Below, piece after piece: positions 33,562-42,079 of a stretch of DNA of 64,000 bases. This stretch comes from Ralstonia soli. GTDB lineage: Bacteria; Pseudomonadota; Gammaproteobacteria; Burkholderiales; Burkholderiaceae. Each line of letters opens with the position of its first letter. Within the stretch, counting starts at the first letter, position 1. A program made the translations under genes and the position numbers. Where the stretch lies: the NCBI RefSeq assembly GCF_023955655.1, contig NZ_JAMXHT010000007.1, positions 124,001 through 188,000 on the forward strand, read 5' to 3'. The notes under the pieces were generated by a model. That model did no database searches. It saw nothing but the letters and a program-made list of their open reading frames with translations, and was not told the DNA's origin.

Positions 33562-34716
33562 ATGCATCACGACGACACTTCATCGCTGCCGCTTGCCGGC
33601 ATCCGCGTGCTGGAATTCACGCACATGGTCATGGGCCCTACCTGCGGGATGATCCTGGCCGACCTCGGTGCCGAAGTCATTAAGATCGAGCCGCCCGGCG
33701 GGGACAAGACGCGCAATCTTCCGGGCCTCGGCATCGGCTTCTTCCGCGCGTTCAACCGCAACAAGAAGAGCGTGGTGCTCGACATCACCACGGACGAAGG
33801 CCGCGCCACGGCGCGTGAGCTTGCCGGTCAGTGCGATGTGGTGCTCGAAAACTTCCGCCCAGGCCTGATGGAAAAGCTCGGGCTCGACCATGCATCGCTA
33901 ACAGCCGACTATCCGCACCTCATCTATGTGTCGCACAAGGGCTTTCTGCCGGGGCCGTACGAGAACCGCCTGGCGCTGGATGAAGTCGTGCAGATGATGG
34001 GGGGGCTGTCGTATATGACCGGGCCAGTGGGGCGCCCGCTGCGCGCAGGCACCTCCGTCAACGACATCATGGGCGGCATGTTCGGCGCCATCGGCGTGCT
34101 CGCGGCGCTGCGCGAGCGCGAGCGCACCGGCAAGGGTCAGGAGATCCAGAGCGGGCTGTTCGAGAACTGCGTGTTCCTGGCATCGCAGCACATGCAGCAG
34201 TACGCCATGACTGGTGAATCGCCGCCGCCGATGCCTTCGCGCGTATCGGCATGGAGCGTCTACGACATCTTCACGCTGGCCGGTGGAGAGCAGCTCTTCA
34301 TTGGTGCAGTGAGCGACAAGCAATTCACGATGCTGTGCCAACTGCTGGGCCATCCTGAACTGCTCGACAACCCGCAATACGCCAACAACACGCTGCGCGT
34401 AGCGGTGCGTCCACAATTGCTGCAGGAGCTGGGCGACATCCTGAGCGACCACGACGCGACCAAGCTCGCGCCCAAGCTCGAAGCGGCGGGCATTCCCTAC
34501 GCGCCCATCGTCCGACCGGATCAACTGCTCGACGATCCGCACCTCAAGGCGAGCGGCGGTCTGGTGCCGATGCAGATGGACGATGGCTCGACAGGCCCCG
34601 CCGTGTTGCTGCCGCTGCTGATGGGTGGCCAGCGACCGGGCGTGCGTCATCCGCTGCCAAAGGCGGGCGAACACAACGACGAAATCCTCTCCGGGCTGGG
34701 CGCACACGGGGCCTGA
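33562..34716 (+). CDS. CaiB/BaiF-family (type III) CoA-transferase
   Basis: A 384-residue type III CoA-transferase. The N-terminus is PLAGIRVLEFTHMVMGPTCG, the conserved ADLGAEVIKIEPPGGD follows, and KKSVVLDITTDEGRA precedes the catalytic aspartate region ENFRPGLMEKLGLD. The interlocked-dimer C-terminal segment includes GIPYAPIVRPDQLLDDPH. It transfers CoA from an acyl-CoA donor to a carboxylic acid acceptor without ATP. It follows the lyase gene by 5 bases in the same transcript. Together with the LysR gene and the NaiP-like transporter it forms a compact uptake-and-degradation unit. Confidence 0.9.
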   Translation: MHHDDTSSLPLAGIRVLEFTHMVMGPTCGMILADLGAEVIKIEPPGGDKTRNLPGLGIGFFRAFNRNKKSVVLDITTDEGRATARELAGQCDVVLENFRPGLMEKLGLDHASLTADYPHLIYVSHKGFLPGPYENRLALDEVVQMMGGLSYMTGPVGRPLRAGTSVNDIMGGMFGAIGVLAALRERERTGKGQEIQSGLFENCVFLASQHMQQYAMTGESPPPMPSRVSAWSVYDIFTLAGGEQLFIGAVSDKQFTMLCQLLGHPELLDNPQYANNTLRVAVRPQLLQELGDILSDHDATKLAPKLEAAGIPYAPIVRPDQLLDDPHLKASGGLVPMQMDDGSTGPAVLLPLLMGGQRPGVRHPLPKAGEHNDEILSGLGAHGA

Positions 34717-34841
34717 CACAACGGTAGGCGCAACAGGAAAGGGCAATAGCCATATCGCCTTGCTCGGTCCCCGGCGGCGCCATCACCGGTTAGCAGATCG
34801 TGATGTGCGGCGGCGCCTCGCTGTCAGCAAACCCGGTGGGA

Positions 34842-35438
34842 TTACCGCGCCAGATCGGCCGGCGTATCGACGTCGCGCAGGATGCCTGCGTCATCGGTCT
34901 CGATGCGGACGAGTGCGCCGGGATCGAGCAGGCGCCGTGCGCCTTCGTCACCGTCGAGCGAGGTCAAGCCAGCGAAGAAATCGGCACCAAAGCCGATGGG
35001 GTGGCCTCGCTGCCCGGCGTGGAACGGCGCGACGCAGTGATGTGCATGGAGTGCCCGGGCGACCTGCGTGATGGTCTCGGGTGCAATCCACGGCATGTCG
35101 GCCAGGGCGATGATCCAGCCAGCCGCCTGAGGCCGGGCGCCCACACCAGCGGCCAGGCTGGCGCCCATGCCACGTGCGGCGCCGGAGCATCGCAGTACTT
35201 CGCAGCCCGCGTCGGCCAGCCATGCAGCCAACTGATCGACCTGTGCGCCATGCGTGGCGGCAGCAGGCACCACCGCCACCACGTCGCCCAATGCCTGCTT
35301 CAGATGCCGCGCGGACTGGACCGCCACGGGTGTTCCATCCGGCAACGGTGCGAGCAGCTTGTTGGCCGCGCCGGCCGGGTCAAACCGGCTGCCGCGGCCC
35401 GCAGCCAGCAACACACCAACAACAGGCCGCTGCACCAT
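34842..35438 (-). CDS. MobA-like NTP transferase (MocA/CoxC-like molybdenum cofactor cytidylyltransferase)
   Basis: A 198-residue nucleotidyltransferase with the N-terminal signature VGVLLAAGRGSRFDPAGAAN followed by KLLAPL, a GMGASLAAGV segment, and the catalytic Asp in ALADMPWIAPETI. C-terminal residues PIGFGADFFAGLTSL, GDEGARRLL are typical of MocA-type enzymes that add CMP to molybdopterin. It would prepare the cofactor for the IorAB-type hydroxylase encoded upstream on the same strand. Its ATG overlaps the ohr stop by one base (TGATG at 35440-35436), so translation is coupled. Confidence 0.82.
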   Translation of the reverse strand: MVQRPVVGVLLAAGRGSRFDPAGAANKLLAPLPDGTPVAVQSARHLKQALGDVVAVVPAAATHGAQVDQLAAWLADAGCEVLRCSGAARGMGASLAAGVGARPQAAGWIIALADMPWIAPETITQVARALHAHHCVAPFHAGQRGHPIGFGADFFAGLTSLDGDEGARRLLDPGALVRIETDDAGILRDVDTPADLAR

Positions 35439-35872
35439 CACACCACCTCGGTCTTGAGCGTGACTTCCACGTTGTTGCGCGTGGCGTTCGAATACGGGCA
35501 CACCTCATGAGCCTTGGCGACGAGCGTTTCCGCATCGCTCTGCGACAGGCCGCTGATGCGTGCGGTAAGGCCCACCTTCAGGCCGAAGCCGCCTTCCGGC
35601 CTCGTACCGATGCCCACATCACAGAGGATCTCGATGTTGCTCGGATTGAGCTTGAGCATGCTTTTGGCGACGAAGTCGCAAGCGGAGCCAAAGCAAGCCG
35701 CGTAACCGGCCGCAAACAGATCTTCGGGTGTGGTGGTGTTGGGCTTGCCCGGGCCGCCCATCGATTTCGGCACCGACAGGTCATGCGAGACCTGGCCGTC
35801 TTCGGTTTGCGTATGGCCGTTGCGGCCGCCCGTGGCCTTGGCGTGGGCGGTGTACAGGATGTTCAATGCCAT
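35438..35872 (-). CDS. ohr: Organic hydroperoxide resistance protein (Ohr/OsmC family)
   Basis: A 144-residue thiol peroxidase. It has the Ohr N-terminus LYTAHAKATGGRNGH, the first redox cysteine in FAAGYAACFGSACDF and the second in EVCPYSNATRNNVEVTL. It reduces fatty-acid and other organic hydroperoxides using lipoylated partners in the cytosol. It belongs to the Ohr rather than OsmC branch because of the CPYSNATR motif. It lies between the IorB gene and the MocA gene and overlaps the latter by one base, an unusual partner for a cofactor gene. No OhrR regulator is adjacent. Confidence 0.9.
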   Translation of the reverse strand: MALNILYTAHAKATGGRNGHTQTEDGQVSHDLSVPKSMGGPGKPNTTTPEDLFAAGYAACFGSACDFVAKSMLKLNPSNIEILCDVGIGTRPEGGFGLKVGLTARISGLSQSDAETLVAKAHEVCPYSNATRNNVEVTLKTEVV

Positions 35873-35991
35873 GACTGTTTCTCCGGTGGGGTAGACAACG
35901 CAAGCACGGACGCAAGAAGTGGTCCGTTGAACAACAAAGCCGGCACACATTGCTGCATGCCGGCTCCAATCCCATCACATGAGGATGACGA

Positions 35992-38247
35992 CTACACCGT
36001 ATCGAACGGCAGCTTGCGCAACCGCTTGCCGGTGAGCGCAAACACCGCATTGGCCACGGCGGGTGCAATCGGCGGCGTGCCGGGTTCGCCCAGGCCGGTG
36101 GGGTTGTCTTCCGACGGCACGAAGAACACGTTCACCGGCGGCGCGTCTGGCATGCGCACGGGCGGGAAGTCGGTGAAGTTGCTGTTCTTGGTCGCACCGT
36201 TTTCGATGTCGATGGCAAAGCCCGGCTGGATCATCGCCAGGCCAAACACGCAGGCGCCCTGGATCTGTGCTTCCGCACCCATCGGGTTGACCACGCGATT
36301 GGCATGCACGCCCGCCGTCACGCGATGCACGCGCGGCTTGCCTTGCTCGACCGACACCTCCACCACATACGCCACCACCGAGTCGAACGATTCATGCACG
36401 GCCACGCCCCAGGCCTGGCCCTTGGGCAGCTTGCGCTTACCGTAGCCCGACTTGTCGACAGCCAGTTGCAGCGCCGCGCGATGGCGTTCGTGCTCCTTGC
36501 CGGTAAAGCGCGCCAGGCGGAAGGCCACGGGGTCTTGCTTGGCGGCGTGCGCCACCTCGTCGACCATCGTTTCCATCACATAGGCCGTATGCGTGTGGCC
36601 CACGGAGCGCCACCACAGCACCGGCACGTTCACGTCCGGGTGGTGCACGCTCACCTGCATCGGGAAGCCGTAGTCGTTCTCGACCACGCCCTCGGTCATG
36701 GTGCTGTCCACCCCGTTCTTGACCATGAAGGCCTCGAACGGCGTGCCCTTGAGGATCGACTGACCGACGATCACGTGGTCCCAGCCGACCACCTTGCCGC
36801 TGTTGTCGACGCCCACGCTGACGCGATGCAGATGCATCGGGCGATAGTAACCGCCGCGGATGTCGTCTTCACGGCTCCAGATCACTTTGACGGGGCCGTT
36901 GTGTCCGGCTGCCGCATAGGCCTTGGCCACGTTGGCCGCTTCCGCCAGATAGTCCGACGTCGGCACCGCGCGGCGACCGAAGCCACCGCCAGCCATCATC
37001 GTGTTCAGCTCGATCTTCTCGGGCGAGACGCCCAGCACCTTGGCAATCGCGCCCTGGTCGATGGTCTGGAACTGCGAGCCGACCCACACCTTCGCGCCGC
37101 TGACCTTGCCACCGGGTTTGCCACCCTCGTTCTGCACGTCGATCGTGCAGTTCAGCGGCTCCATCGGCGCGTGCGCGAGGTACGGGAACTCATAGTCGGC
37201 CTGGATGCGCGTGGCGGCAGACTGGATCGCACTCACATCGGCCGCCTTGGCCACCGTGCCGGGCTGGCCGGCTAGCTTCTTGTATTCCTCCATCAGCGCG
37301 GGCGTGGACACCTTCGAACCGGCGTCCTCCCACGTGACCTGCAGCGCGTCGCGCCCCATCTTGGCAGGCCAGTAGCCATCGGCGATGACAGCCACGCCCG
37401 TGCCGCCACGGTCGGTCGGGATCTGCAGCACATCGACCACGCCCTTCACTGCCTTGGCCGCAGCCACGTCGTACTTGGCCACCTTGCCGCCAAAGCGCGG
37501 CGGGCGCGCCAGCACCGCTACCTTCATGTTCGGCAAGCGCGTGTCCAGACCAAACTTGAGCGAGCTGTCGAGCTTTGCACGTGCGTCCAGACGCGGCGTG
37601 GGTTTGCCGACAATACGGAACTGCGACGGGTTCTTCAGCGTGACCTGCGCCGGCACCGGCAGTGCCATCGCGGCCTGTGCGAGTTCGCCGTACGTGGCGC
37701 GGTTGCTGCCCGAGGTGATCACGCCATTGGCCGCGCGACACGTCGACGGCTCGACCTTCCAGCGCTGCGATGCCGCCGAAATCAGCATCGCGCGCGCACG
37801 CGCACCCAGCTCGCGGTATTGCTGGAACGAGTGGTTCAGTGCAGTCGAGCCGCCCGTCATCTGGATGCCGAAGCCCGGGTCCTTGTATGGATCGGCTGCC
37901 GGCGCGAGCACGGCGTGCACGTTGCGCCAGTCAACGTCGAGCTCTTCGGCCAGCGCCATCGGCAGCGCCGTGTGCACGCCCTGGCCGAACTCCAGCCGGT
38001 TCACCGCCACAGTCACGGTGTTGTCCGGCGCAATGATGATGAATGCCTGCGGTGGCGAGGGCGGCTTGGCCTTCGCGTCCTGCGCGCCCGCCAGCACCGG
38101 CGCCACGCCGAGCGCCAGACCGCCGCCCGCCAGCGTGGTCAGTTTCAGAAAGCTGCGGCGATCAAGCGTTGCCGCTCCGGTGTCAGCAGACGCCGGCTGA
38201 TGTTGCGCGCCGCCACCGGCCAGCGCTTCCAGGTTTCGAATACGCAT
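35992..38247 (-). CDS. Xanthine dehydrogenase-family molybdopterin subunit (IorB-like)
   Basis: A 751-residue large subunit of a molybdenum hydroxylase resembling isoquinoline 1-oxidoreductase or aldehyde dehydrogenase. A twin-arginine signal (DRRSFLKLTTLAGGGLALG, about residues 29-47) indicates export folded to the periplasm. Conserved segments are VNRLEFGQGVHTALPMALAE, FGIQMTGGSTALNHSF, MMAGGGFGRRAVPTSDY, MEPLNCTIDV and the C-terminal catalytic-Glu loop GLGEPGTPPIAPAVANA. GGAG lies 8 bases upstream of the ATG at 38247. It follows the 2Fe-2S subunit gene by 20 bases. Electrons likely pass to a cytochrome c not encoded nearby. Confidence 0.88.
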   Translation of the reverse strand: MRIRNLEALAGGGAQHQPASADTGAATLDRRSFLKLTTLAGGGLALGVAPVLAGAQDAKAKPPSPPQAFIIIAPDNTVTVAVNRLEFGQGVHTALPMALAEELDVDWRNVHAVLAPAADPYKDPGFGIQMTGGSTALNHSFQQYRELGARARAMLISAASQRWKVEPSTCRAANGVITSGSNRATYGELAQAAMALPVPAQVTLKNPSQFRIVGKPTPRLDARAKLDSSLKFGLDTRLPNMKVAVLARPPRFGGKVAKYDVAAAKAVKGVVDVLQIPTDRGGTGVAVIADGYWPAKMGRDALQVTWEDAGSKVSTPALMEEYKKLAGQPGTVAKAADVSAIQSAATRIQADYEFPYLAHAPMEPLNCTIDVQNEGGKPGGKVSGAKVWVGSQFQTIDQGAIAKVLGVSPEKIELNTMMAGGGFGRRAVPTSDYLAEAANVAKAYAAAGHNGPVKVIWSREDDIRGGYYRPMHLHRVSVGVDNSGKVVGWDHVIVGQSILKGTPFEAFMVKNGVDSTMTEGVVENDYGFPMQVSVHHPDVNVPVLWWRSVGHTHTAYVMETMVDEVAHAAKQDPVAFRLARFTGKEHERHRAALQLAVDKSGYGKRKLPKGQAWGVAVHESFDSVVAYVVEVSVEQGKPRVHRVTAGVHANRVVNPMGAEAQIQGACVFGLAMIQPGFAIDIENGATKNSNFTDFPPVRMPDAPPVNVFFVPSEDNPTGLGEPGTPPIAPAVANAVFALTGKRLRKLPFDTV

Positions 38248-38267
38248 CGTGAGTTCTCCGGTGGGGC

Positions 38268-38726
38268 TCAGGCCAACGTTTTCGCGGCGTCGTGAATCGC
38301 CGCGCGAATACGTTGATAGGTCGCGCAGCGGCACAGGTTGCCGGCCATCGCGCTGTCGATATCGGCATCGGTCGGCTTCTTCTTGCTGCGCAGCAGACCC
38401 ACCGCGCTCATCATCTGGCCGCTCTGGCAGTAGCCGCACTGCGCCACGTCGTGCTTGACCCAGGCATCGAGCACCGCCTTGCCGATCTTGTCGTCGGCGA
38501 TGTGTTCGGATGTCGTGATCTTCTGACCGGCCACCGCGGAGATCGGCAGCACGCAGCTGCGCGTGGGCTGGCCATTCAGGTGGACGGTGCAGGCACCGCA
38601 CGATGCGACACCGCAACCGAATTTCGTGCCGGTCAGGCCAAGGTTGTCGCGCAGCGCCCAGAGCAGCGGCGTCGACGGATCAGCATCAACTTCCACCGGT
38701 TTGCCGTTGATATTCAACGTGACCAT
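38268..38726 (-). CDS. 2Fe-2S subunit of molybdenum hydroxylase (IorA-like)
   Basis: A 152-residue small subunit with two [2Fe-2S] clusters. The plant-ferredoxin-type N-terminal domain has CGVASCGACTVHLNG and a further Cys in TRSCVLPIS; the C-terminal helical domain has CGYCQSGQMM and NLCRCATYQRIR. It passes electrons from the Mo site of the large subunit. AAGGAG lies 9 bases before the ATG at 38726. It is the first gene of iorAB; the operon continues to ohr and mocA on the same strand with a 119-base gap before ohr. Confidence 0.92.
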   Translation of the reverse strand: MVTLNINGKPVEVDADPSTPLLWALRDNLGLTGTKFGCGVASCGACTVHLNGQPTRSCVLPISAVAGQKITTSEHIADDKIGKAVLDAWVKHDVAQCGYCQSGQMMSAVGLLRSKKKPTDADIDSAMAGNLCRCATYQRIRAAIHDAAKTLA

Positions 38727-38920
38727 TGTGGGATTCTCCTTGTGGGGCGTGAGGGGGGTCTTACCGTTATGAAGCCGCTGATATTGCGGGCCAGCGGTAG
38801 GGACGGGGTGTATTAAAGCAGGTTCGGACCGGTCTTGCTGGCGAGTACTTCACATCAAAATCGCGTTGTGATTTTCGGTGTAACCATCCTGGTGCATCGC
38901 TGTTTTTGGCGGGCATCCGC

Positions 38921-38950
38921 TTGACAATACTGATGTTCCGCCCTCACTAT
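38921..38950 (+). promoter_or_regulatory. Candidate promoter of the leuA leader
   Basis: A perfect -35 TTGACA (38921-38926) is followed after 18 bases by CACTAT (38945-38950), a weak -10. The predicted transcription start falls at about 38957, on or beside the ATG of the leader peptide. The -10 match is poor, so the position is approximate. Confidence 0.5.
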
Positions 38951-38956
38951 CGACGA

Positions 38957-39049
38957 ATGCACTTCCAGCAGACCACCCTCCTCACCGCTCCTGCCCGCAC
39001 CCTCTCGTGCGTGCGCGGTCTGCTATCCGCTTCTCTACTACGCGTGTAA
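38957..39049 (+). CDS. leuL: leuA leader peptide (leucine-rich attenuation peptide)
   Basis: A 30-residue open frame with seven leucines: MHFQQTTLLTAPARTLSC then VRGLLSASLLRV. Leucine codons include CTG-CTA at 22-23 and CTA-CTA at 27-28, three codons from the stop. CTA is very rare in such GC-rich genomes and is the codon used in the E. coli leu leader, so ribosome stalling under leucine shortage is expected there. No Shine-Dalgarno sequence precedes the ATG, consistent with a leaderless start at the transcription start. The last codons form one arm of a hairpin (39038-39057). The gene symbol is by analogy. Confidence 0.7.
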   Translation: MHFQQTTLLTAPARTLSCVRGLLSASLLRV

Positions 39050-39118
39050 ACGCGTAGACCTCTCTTTCCCCCCTCGTTCCGGTGTTTGACCGGTCCGTGC
39101 CGTAACCGGCCACGGGCC
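39038..39118 (+). promoter_or_regulatory. Attenuator hairpins of the leuA leader
   Basis: Hairpin 1: CTACGCG (39038-39044) with CGCGTAG (39051-39057), containing the tail of the leader ORF including a CTA codon. Hairpin 2: CCGGT (39079-39083) with ACCGG (39089-39093). Hairpin 3: GGTCCGTGCC (39092-39101) with the segment 39108-39118, then TTGTCT. Hairpins 2 and 3 overlap, and CCGGT at 39079 can instead pair with ACCGG at 39105-39109, which breaks hairpin 3. The U-run is weak, so hairpin 3 is only a probable terminator. Confidence 0.55.
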
Positions 39119-39170
39119 TTGTCTCAGTGATGTCATTCGGCAGTCTGTGCGCCGAATCGTTGGAGCCCAC

Positions 39171-39348
39171 CATGCCCGCCTCGATCCTGCTTTCGCTACG
39201 ACTACCGATCGGTTGCCAGACCACGCGCCCGTGGCTGTCTGGCCGCCACACCCTCATCCCGATTCCGGCCACGCCGGACGCCGCACGCGCGGTCGTCCCC
39301 GACGTACCCCATCGATCTCGATCTCACAGCACACACGCACCATGTTGA
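39171..39348 (+). CDS. Possible upstream ORF overlapping the leuA start
   Basis: A 58-codon frame starting at an ATG with GGAG 7 bases upstream. It begins [14 protein letters not shown] (four leucines in the first ten residues) and ends at TGA 39346-39348, overlapping the leuA ATG (39342) in a different frame. leuA itself has no visible ribosome-binding site. Translation of leuA may therefore depend on ribosomes finishing this frame. The protein has no recognisable domain, and the rest of its sequence is Arg/Pro-rich, so a regulatory rather than a product role is more likely. Confidence 0.4.
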
Positions 39349-41054
39349 AGAACCCCGCCACCAAATACCGCCCCTTCCCCGCGATTGCCCTCGCTGATCG
39401 CACCTGGCCCAGCAAGACCATCACCCGTGCCCCGATCTGGATGAGCACGGACCTGCGCGATGGCAACCAGGCCCTGTTCGAGCCCATGAACGCCGAGCGC
39501 AAGATGCGCATGTTCAAGATGCTCGTGCAGATCGGCTTCAAGGAAATCGAAGCCGCCTTCCCCGCCGCCTCCCAAACCGACTTTGATTTCGTGCGCGAGC
39601 TGATCGAGGGTGGACACATCCCCGACGACGTCACCATCGAAGTGCTCACGCAGGCGCGCGAAGATTTGATTCGCCGCACCATGGAATCGCTGCGCGGTGC
39701 CAAGAAAGCCATCATCCACGTCTACAACGCCACGGCGCCGGTGTTCCGCCGCACGGTGTTCAACACCGACCGGGAAGGCGTCAAGCGCATTGCCGTGCAA
39801 AGCGCCAAGCTGATCCGCGAGATTGCAGAATCGATGCCCGAGACGCAGTGGACGTATCAGTACAGCCCCGAAGTCTTCAGCGGCACCGAGCTGGACTTTG
39901 CGCTGGAGGTCTGCAACGCAGTCACCGAGGTATGGGACCCCACGCCCGACCACAAGATCATCTTCAACCTGCCCGCCACGGTGGAGATGGCCACACCTAA
40001 CATTTACGCTGACCAGATCGAATGGATGCACCGCAACCTAGTGCGCCGCGATTCGATCATCCTGTCCGTGCATCCGCACAATGACCGCGGCACAGCCGTG
40101 GCAGCGGCCGAACTGGCTGTGATGGCCGGCGCCGACCGCGTGGAAGGCTGCCTGTTCGGCAACGGCGAGCGCACCGGCAACGTGGATTTGGTCACGCTGG
40201 CACTGAACCTGTACTCGCAGGGCGTCGATCCGGAGCTGGATTTCTCGCACATCAATGACGTGGCACGTACCTGCGAAGACTGCACGCAACTGCCGGTGCA
40301 TCCGCGCCACCCGTACGTGGGCGACCTCGTGTTCACGGCGTTCTCGGGCTCGCACCAGGATGCGATCAAGAAGGGCTTTGCGGTGCAGCAACCCGATGCC
40401 ATATGGGAGATGCCCTACCTGCCAATCGACCCGGCCGACGTGGGCCGCACGTACGATTCGATCATTCGCGTGAACAGCCAGTCGGGCAAGGGCGGCATCG
40501 CGTACCTGCTCGAATCGGGCTATGGCGTGGCCATGCCGCGCCGCCTGCAGGTGGAGTTCAGCAGCACCGTGCAGCAGTTGACGGATGAAAGCGGCCGTGA
40601 AGTGACCGGCGCGGACATCTGGACGCTGTTCCAGCAGACGTACCTGCGCACGGATGGCGCCATCGGTTACGTATCGCACCGCCTGACCGAGCAGGATGAC
40701 GGCAGCCAGCACATCCGCCTGGTGGTCAACATCGCCGACCACGAGCACATCTGTGAAGGCACCGGCAACGGGCCACTGGATGCGCTGGTGCATGCGCTGT
40801 CGCACGTACTGACGGCGCCCGTGTCGATCCACCACTATGAAGAACGCGCGCTGGGCCAGGGCGCCAACGCCGATGCCATCGCGTTTGCGGAAGTGGCCGC
40901 ACCGGGCGTGGCGGGCAGCGTGTTCGGCGTGGGGGTGGATGCCAACCTGACGACGGCGTCGATCCGCGCGGTCGTGGGTGGCATCAATCGCCTGATCGCG
41001 CGTGCGGGCGCAGGCATGCTGCGCAGCGGCAAGAGCGAAGCGCAAGCAGCGTAA
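39342..41054 (+). CDS. leuA: 2-isopropylmalate synthase
   Basis: A 570-residue long-form (LeuA2-type) enzyme that condenses 2-ketoisovalerate with acetyl-CoA in the first committed step of leucine synthesis. The catalytic TIM barrel has [15 protein letters not shown] at the start, the metal histidines in [19 protein letters not shown], and [20 protein letters not shown]-terminal regulatory domain (about 440-560, [18 protein letters not shown]) should bind leucine for feedback inhibition. The N-terminus [20 protein letters not shown] fixes the ATG at 39342; longer in-frame starts are not conserved. Expression is probably under leader-peptide attenuation. Confidence 0.93.
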   Translation: MLKNPATKYRPFPAIALADRTWPSKTITRAPIWMSTDLRDGNQALFEPMNAERKMRMFKMLVQIGFKEIEAAFPAASQTDFDFVRELIEGGHIPDDVTIEVLTQAREDLIRRTMESLRGAKKAIIHVYNATAPVFRRTVFNTDREGVKRIAVQSAKLIREIAESMPETQWTYQYSPEVFSGTELDFALEVCNAVTEVWDPTPDHKIIFNLPATVEMATPNIYADQIEWMHRNLVRRDSIILSVHPHNDRGTAVAAAELAVMAGADRVEGCLFGNGERTGNVDLVTLALNLYSQGVDPELDFSHINDVARTCEDCTQLPVHPRHPYVGDLVFTAFSGSHQDAIKKGFAVQQPDAIWEMPYLPIDPADVGRTYDSIIRVNSQSGKGGIAYLLESGYGVAMPRRLQVEFSSTVQQLTDESGREVTGADIWTLFQQTYLRTDGAIGYVSHRLTEQDDGSQHIRLVVNIADHEHICEGTGNGPLDALVHALSHVLTAPVSIHHYEERALGQGANADAIAFAEVAAPGVAGSVFGVGVDANLTTASIRAVVGGINRLIARAGAGMLRSGKSEAQAA

Positions 41055-41102
41055 CGCGCAAGTCGGGCTCACGCAGCGGAGCGCCAGTTGCTAAATTGGA
41101 GA

Positions 41103-41132
41103 GATGCGGCCCGGATGACGCCGGGCGCATCC
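41103..41132 (+). terminator. Hairpin downstream of leuA
   Basis: GATGCGGCCCGG (41103-41114) pairs with CCGGGCGCATC (41121-41131) with a single bulged G and a 6-base loop. It lies 48 bases past the leuA stop. No U-run follows, so it may be a weak or Rho-assisted terminator or an mRNA-stabilising stem. Confidence 0.4.
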
Positions 41133-41178
41133 TTCAATGCGCGCCTGCGTGCACATCCACTGCCAAAGGAGAACCGAC

Positions 41179-41565
41179 ATGACCACTCGTCCGACCGCGA
41201 AAGAGAATGCCAAGCGCTTTGCCAGTGTGATCCAGGCGCTGCAGACTTGTGAGGCCGCTTGCACTCATTGCGCGACGGAATCCGGCAAGAACGGCCACGC
41301 TGAAGCCATGACGCGCTGCATCAGCGTGTGTACGGATTGCGCGGAATATTGCGCGCTCACGCGCAGATTCCTCGAGCGCAACAGCGAATTCGCAGAACTC
41401 CTGCTAGAAGACTGCGCCGAGATCTGCTCGCAGTGCGCGGAAGAATGCGATCATCACGGGCAAGGCCATTGCAGCGCCTGCGCAGCTGCCTGCCGTGCCT
41501 GCATGGACGCCTGCCTGAAAGTCGCCGGCGTTGAAGCGGCCACTGCCGAACCGACCGTCTTCTGA
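41179..41565 (+). CDS. Cys-rich four-helix bundle copper-binding protein (Csp/DUF326 family)
   Basis: A 128-residue helical protein with 16 cysteines arranged in CxxxC and CxxC patterns along four helices (CEAACTHC, CISVCTDCAEYC, CAEICSQCAEEC, CSACAAACRACMDAC). Csp proteins store Cu(I) on inward-facing thiols in the bundle core. There is no signal peptide, so it is a cytosolic (Csp3-like) form. The ATG at 41179 has AAAGGAG about 8 bases upstream. It lies 19 bases before the MerR-type regulator gene and is probably co-transcribed with it, linking metal buffering to Cd/Zn/Pb efflux. Confidence 0.88.
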   Translation: MTTRPTAKENAKRFASVIQALQTCEAACTHCATESGKNGHAEAMTRCISVCTDCAEYCALTRRFLERNSEFAELLLEDCAEICSQCAEECDHHGQGHCSACAAACRACMDACLKVAGVEAATAEPTVF

Positions 41566-41584
41566 TCCCTGTTTTGCAACGCGT

Positions 41585-42061
41585 ATGAAAATTGGCGAGC
41601 TCGCCCAGCGCACGGGCATCAGCATCGAGACCATCCGTTTCTATGAAGCGCAGGGCCTGTTGCCCCCGCCGGCGCGCGCCGCCAACAATTACCGCGTCTA
41701 CACGCCCGAGCATGCCGAGCAACTGGCCTTCATTGCGAAGTGCCGCTCGCTCGACATGGCACACACTGAAATTCGCCGCTTGCTTGAACTGCAGGCGAAC
41801 CCGCAGGCTTCGTGCGAAGAGATCAACCACCTGCTTGATGAACACCTGCGACACGTCGAGGCGCGCATTGCCGAACTGACCGATCTCAAGCGCCAGATCG
41901 AGGCGATCGGGCAGCGCTGCACGACGGCAGCGTCGGTGGCGGAATGCGGCGTGCTGCAGTCACTGCACGAAGAACCCGTTGCGGCCAGCCACCACGGTCA
42001 CAGCCACGAACATGGCGAGGGCGAGCACGCGCATCGGCATATTCGCGGCGTGCATCGCTGA
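41585..42061 (+). CDS. cadR: MerR-family Cd/Pb/Zn-responsive regulator (CadR/PbrR-like)
   Basis: A 158-residue MerR regulator with helix-turn-helix MKIGELAQRTGISIETIRFY at the N-terminus and a dimerisation helix around 80-115. Cysteines fall at 77, 112 and 121, the three-Cys pattern of CadR/PbrR for Cd(II) and Pb(II). The C-terminal tail is His-rich (HHGHSHEHGEGEHAHRH), as in CadR, and may bind further metal. The ATG at 41585 begins the conserved domain; a longer frame from 41531 overlaps the Csp gene. Its target is the promoter at 44456-44486 ahead of the convergent cadA gene. Confidence 0.88.
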   Translation: MKIGELAQRTGISIETIRFYEAQGLLPPPARAANNYRVYTPEHAEQLAFIAKCRSLDMAHTEIRRLLELQANPQASCEEINHLLDEHLRHVEARIAELTDLKRQIEAIGQRCTTAASVAECGVLQSLHEEPVAASHHGHSHEHGEGEHAHRHIRGVHR

Positions 42062-42079
42062 CACCCTCCTGCAACGGGC

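Noticed and set aside
34776..34817. An imperfect GC-rich inverted repeat between the CaiB and MocA genes.
   Set aside because: The stem is broken by a multi-base bulge and has no U-run, so it is not convincing as a terminator.
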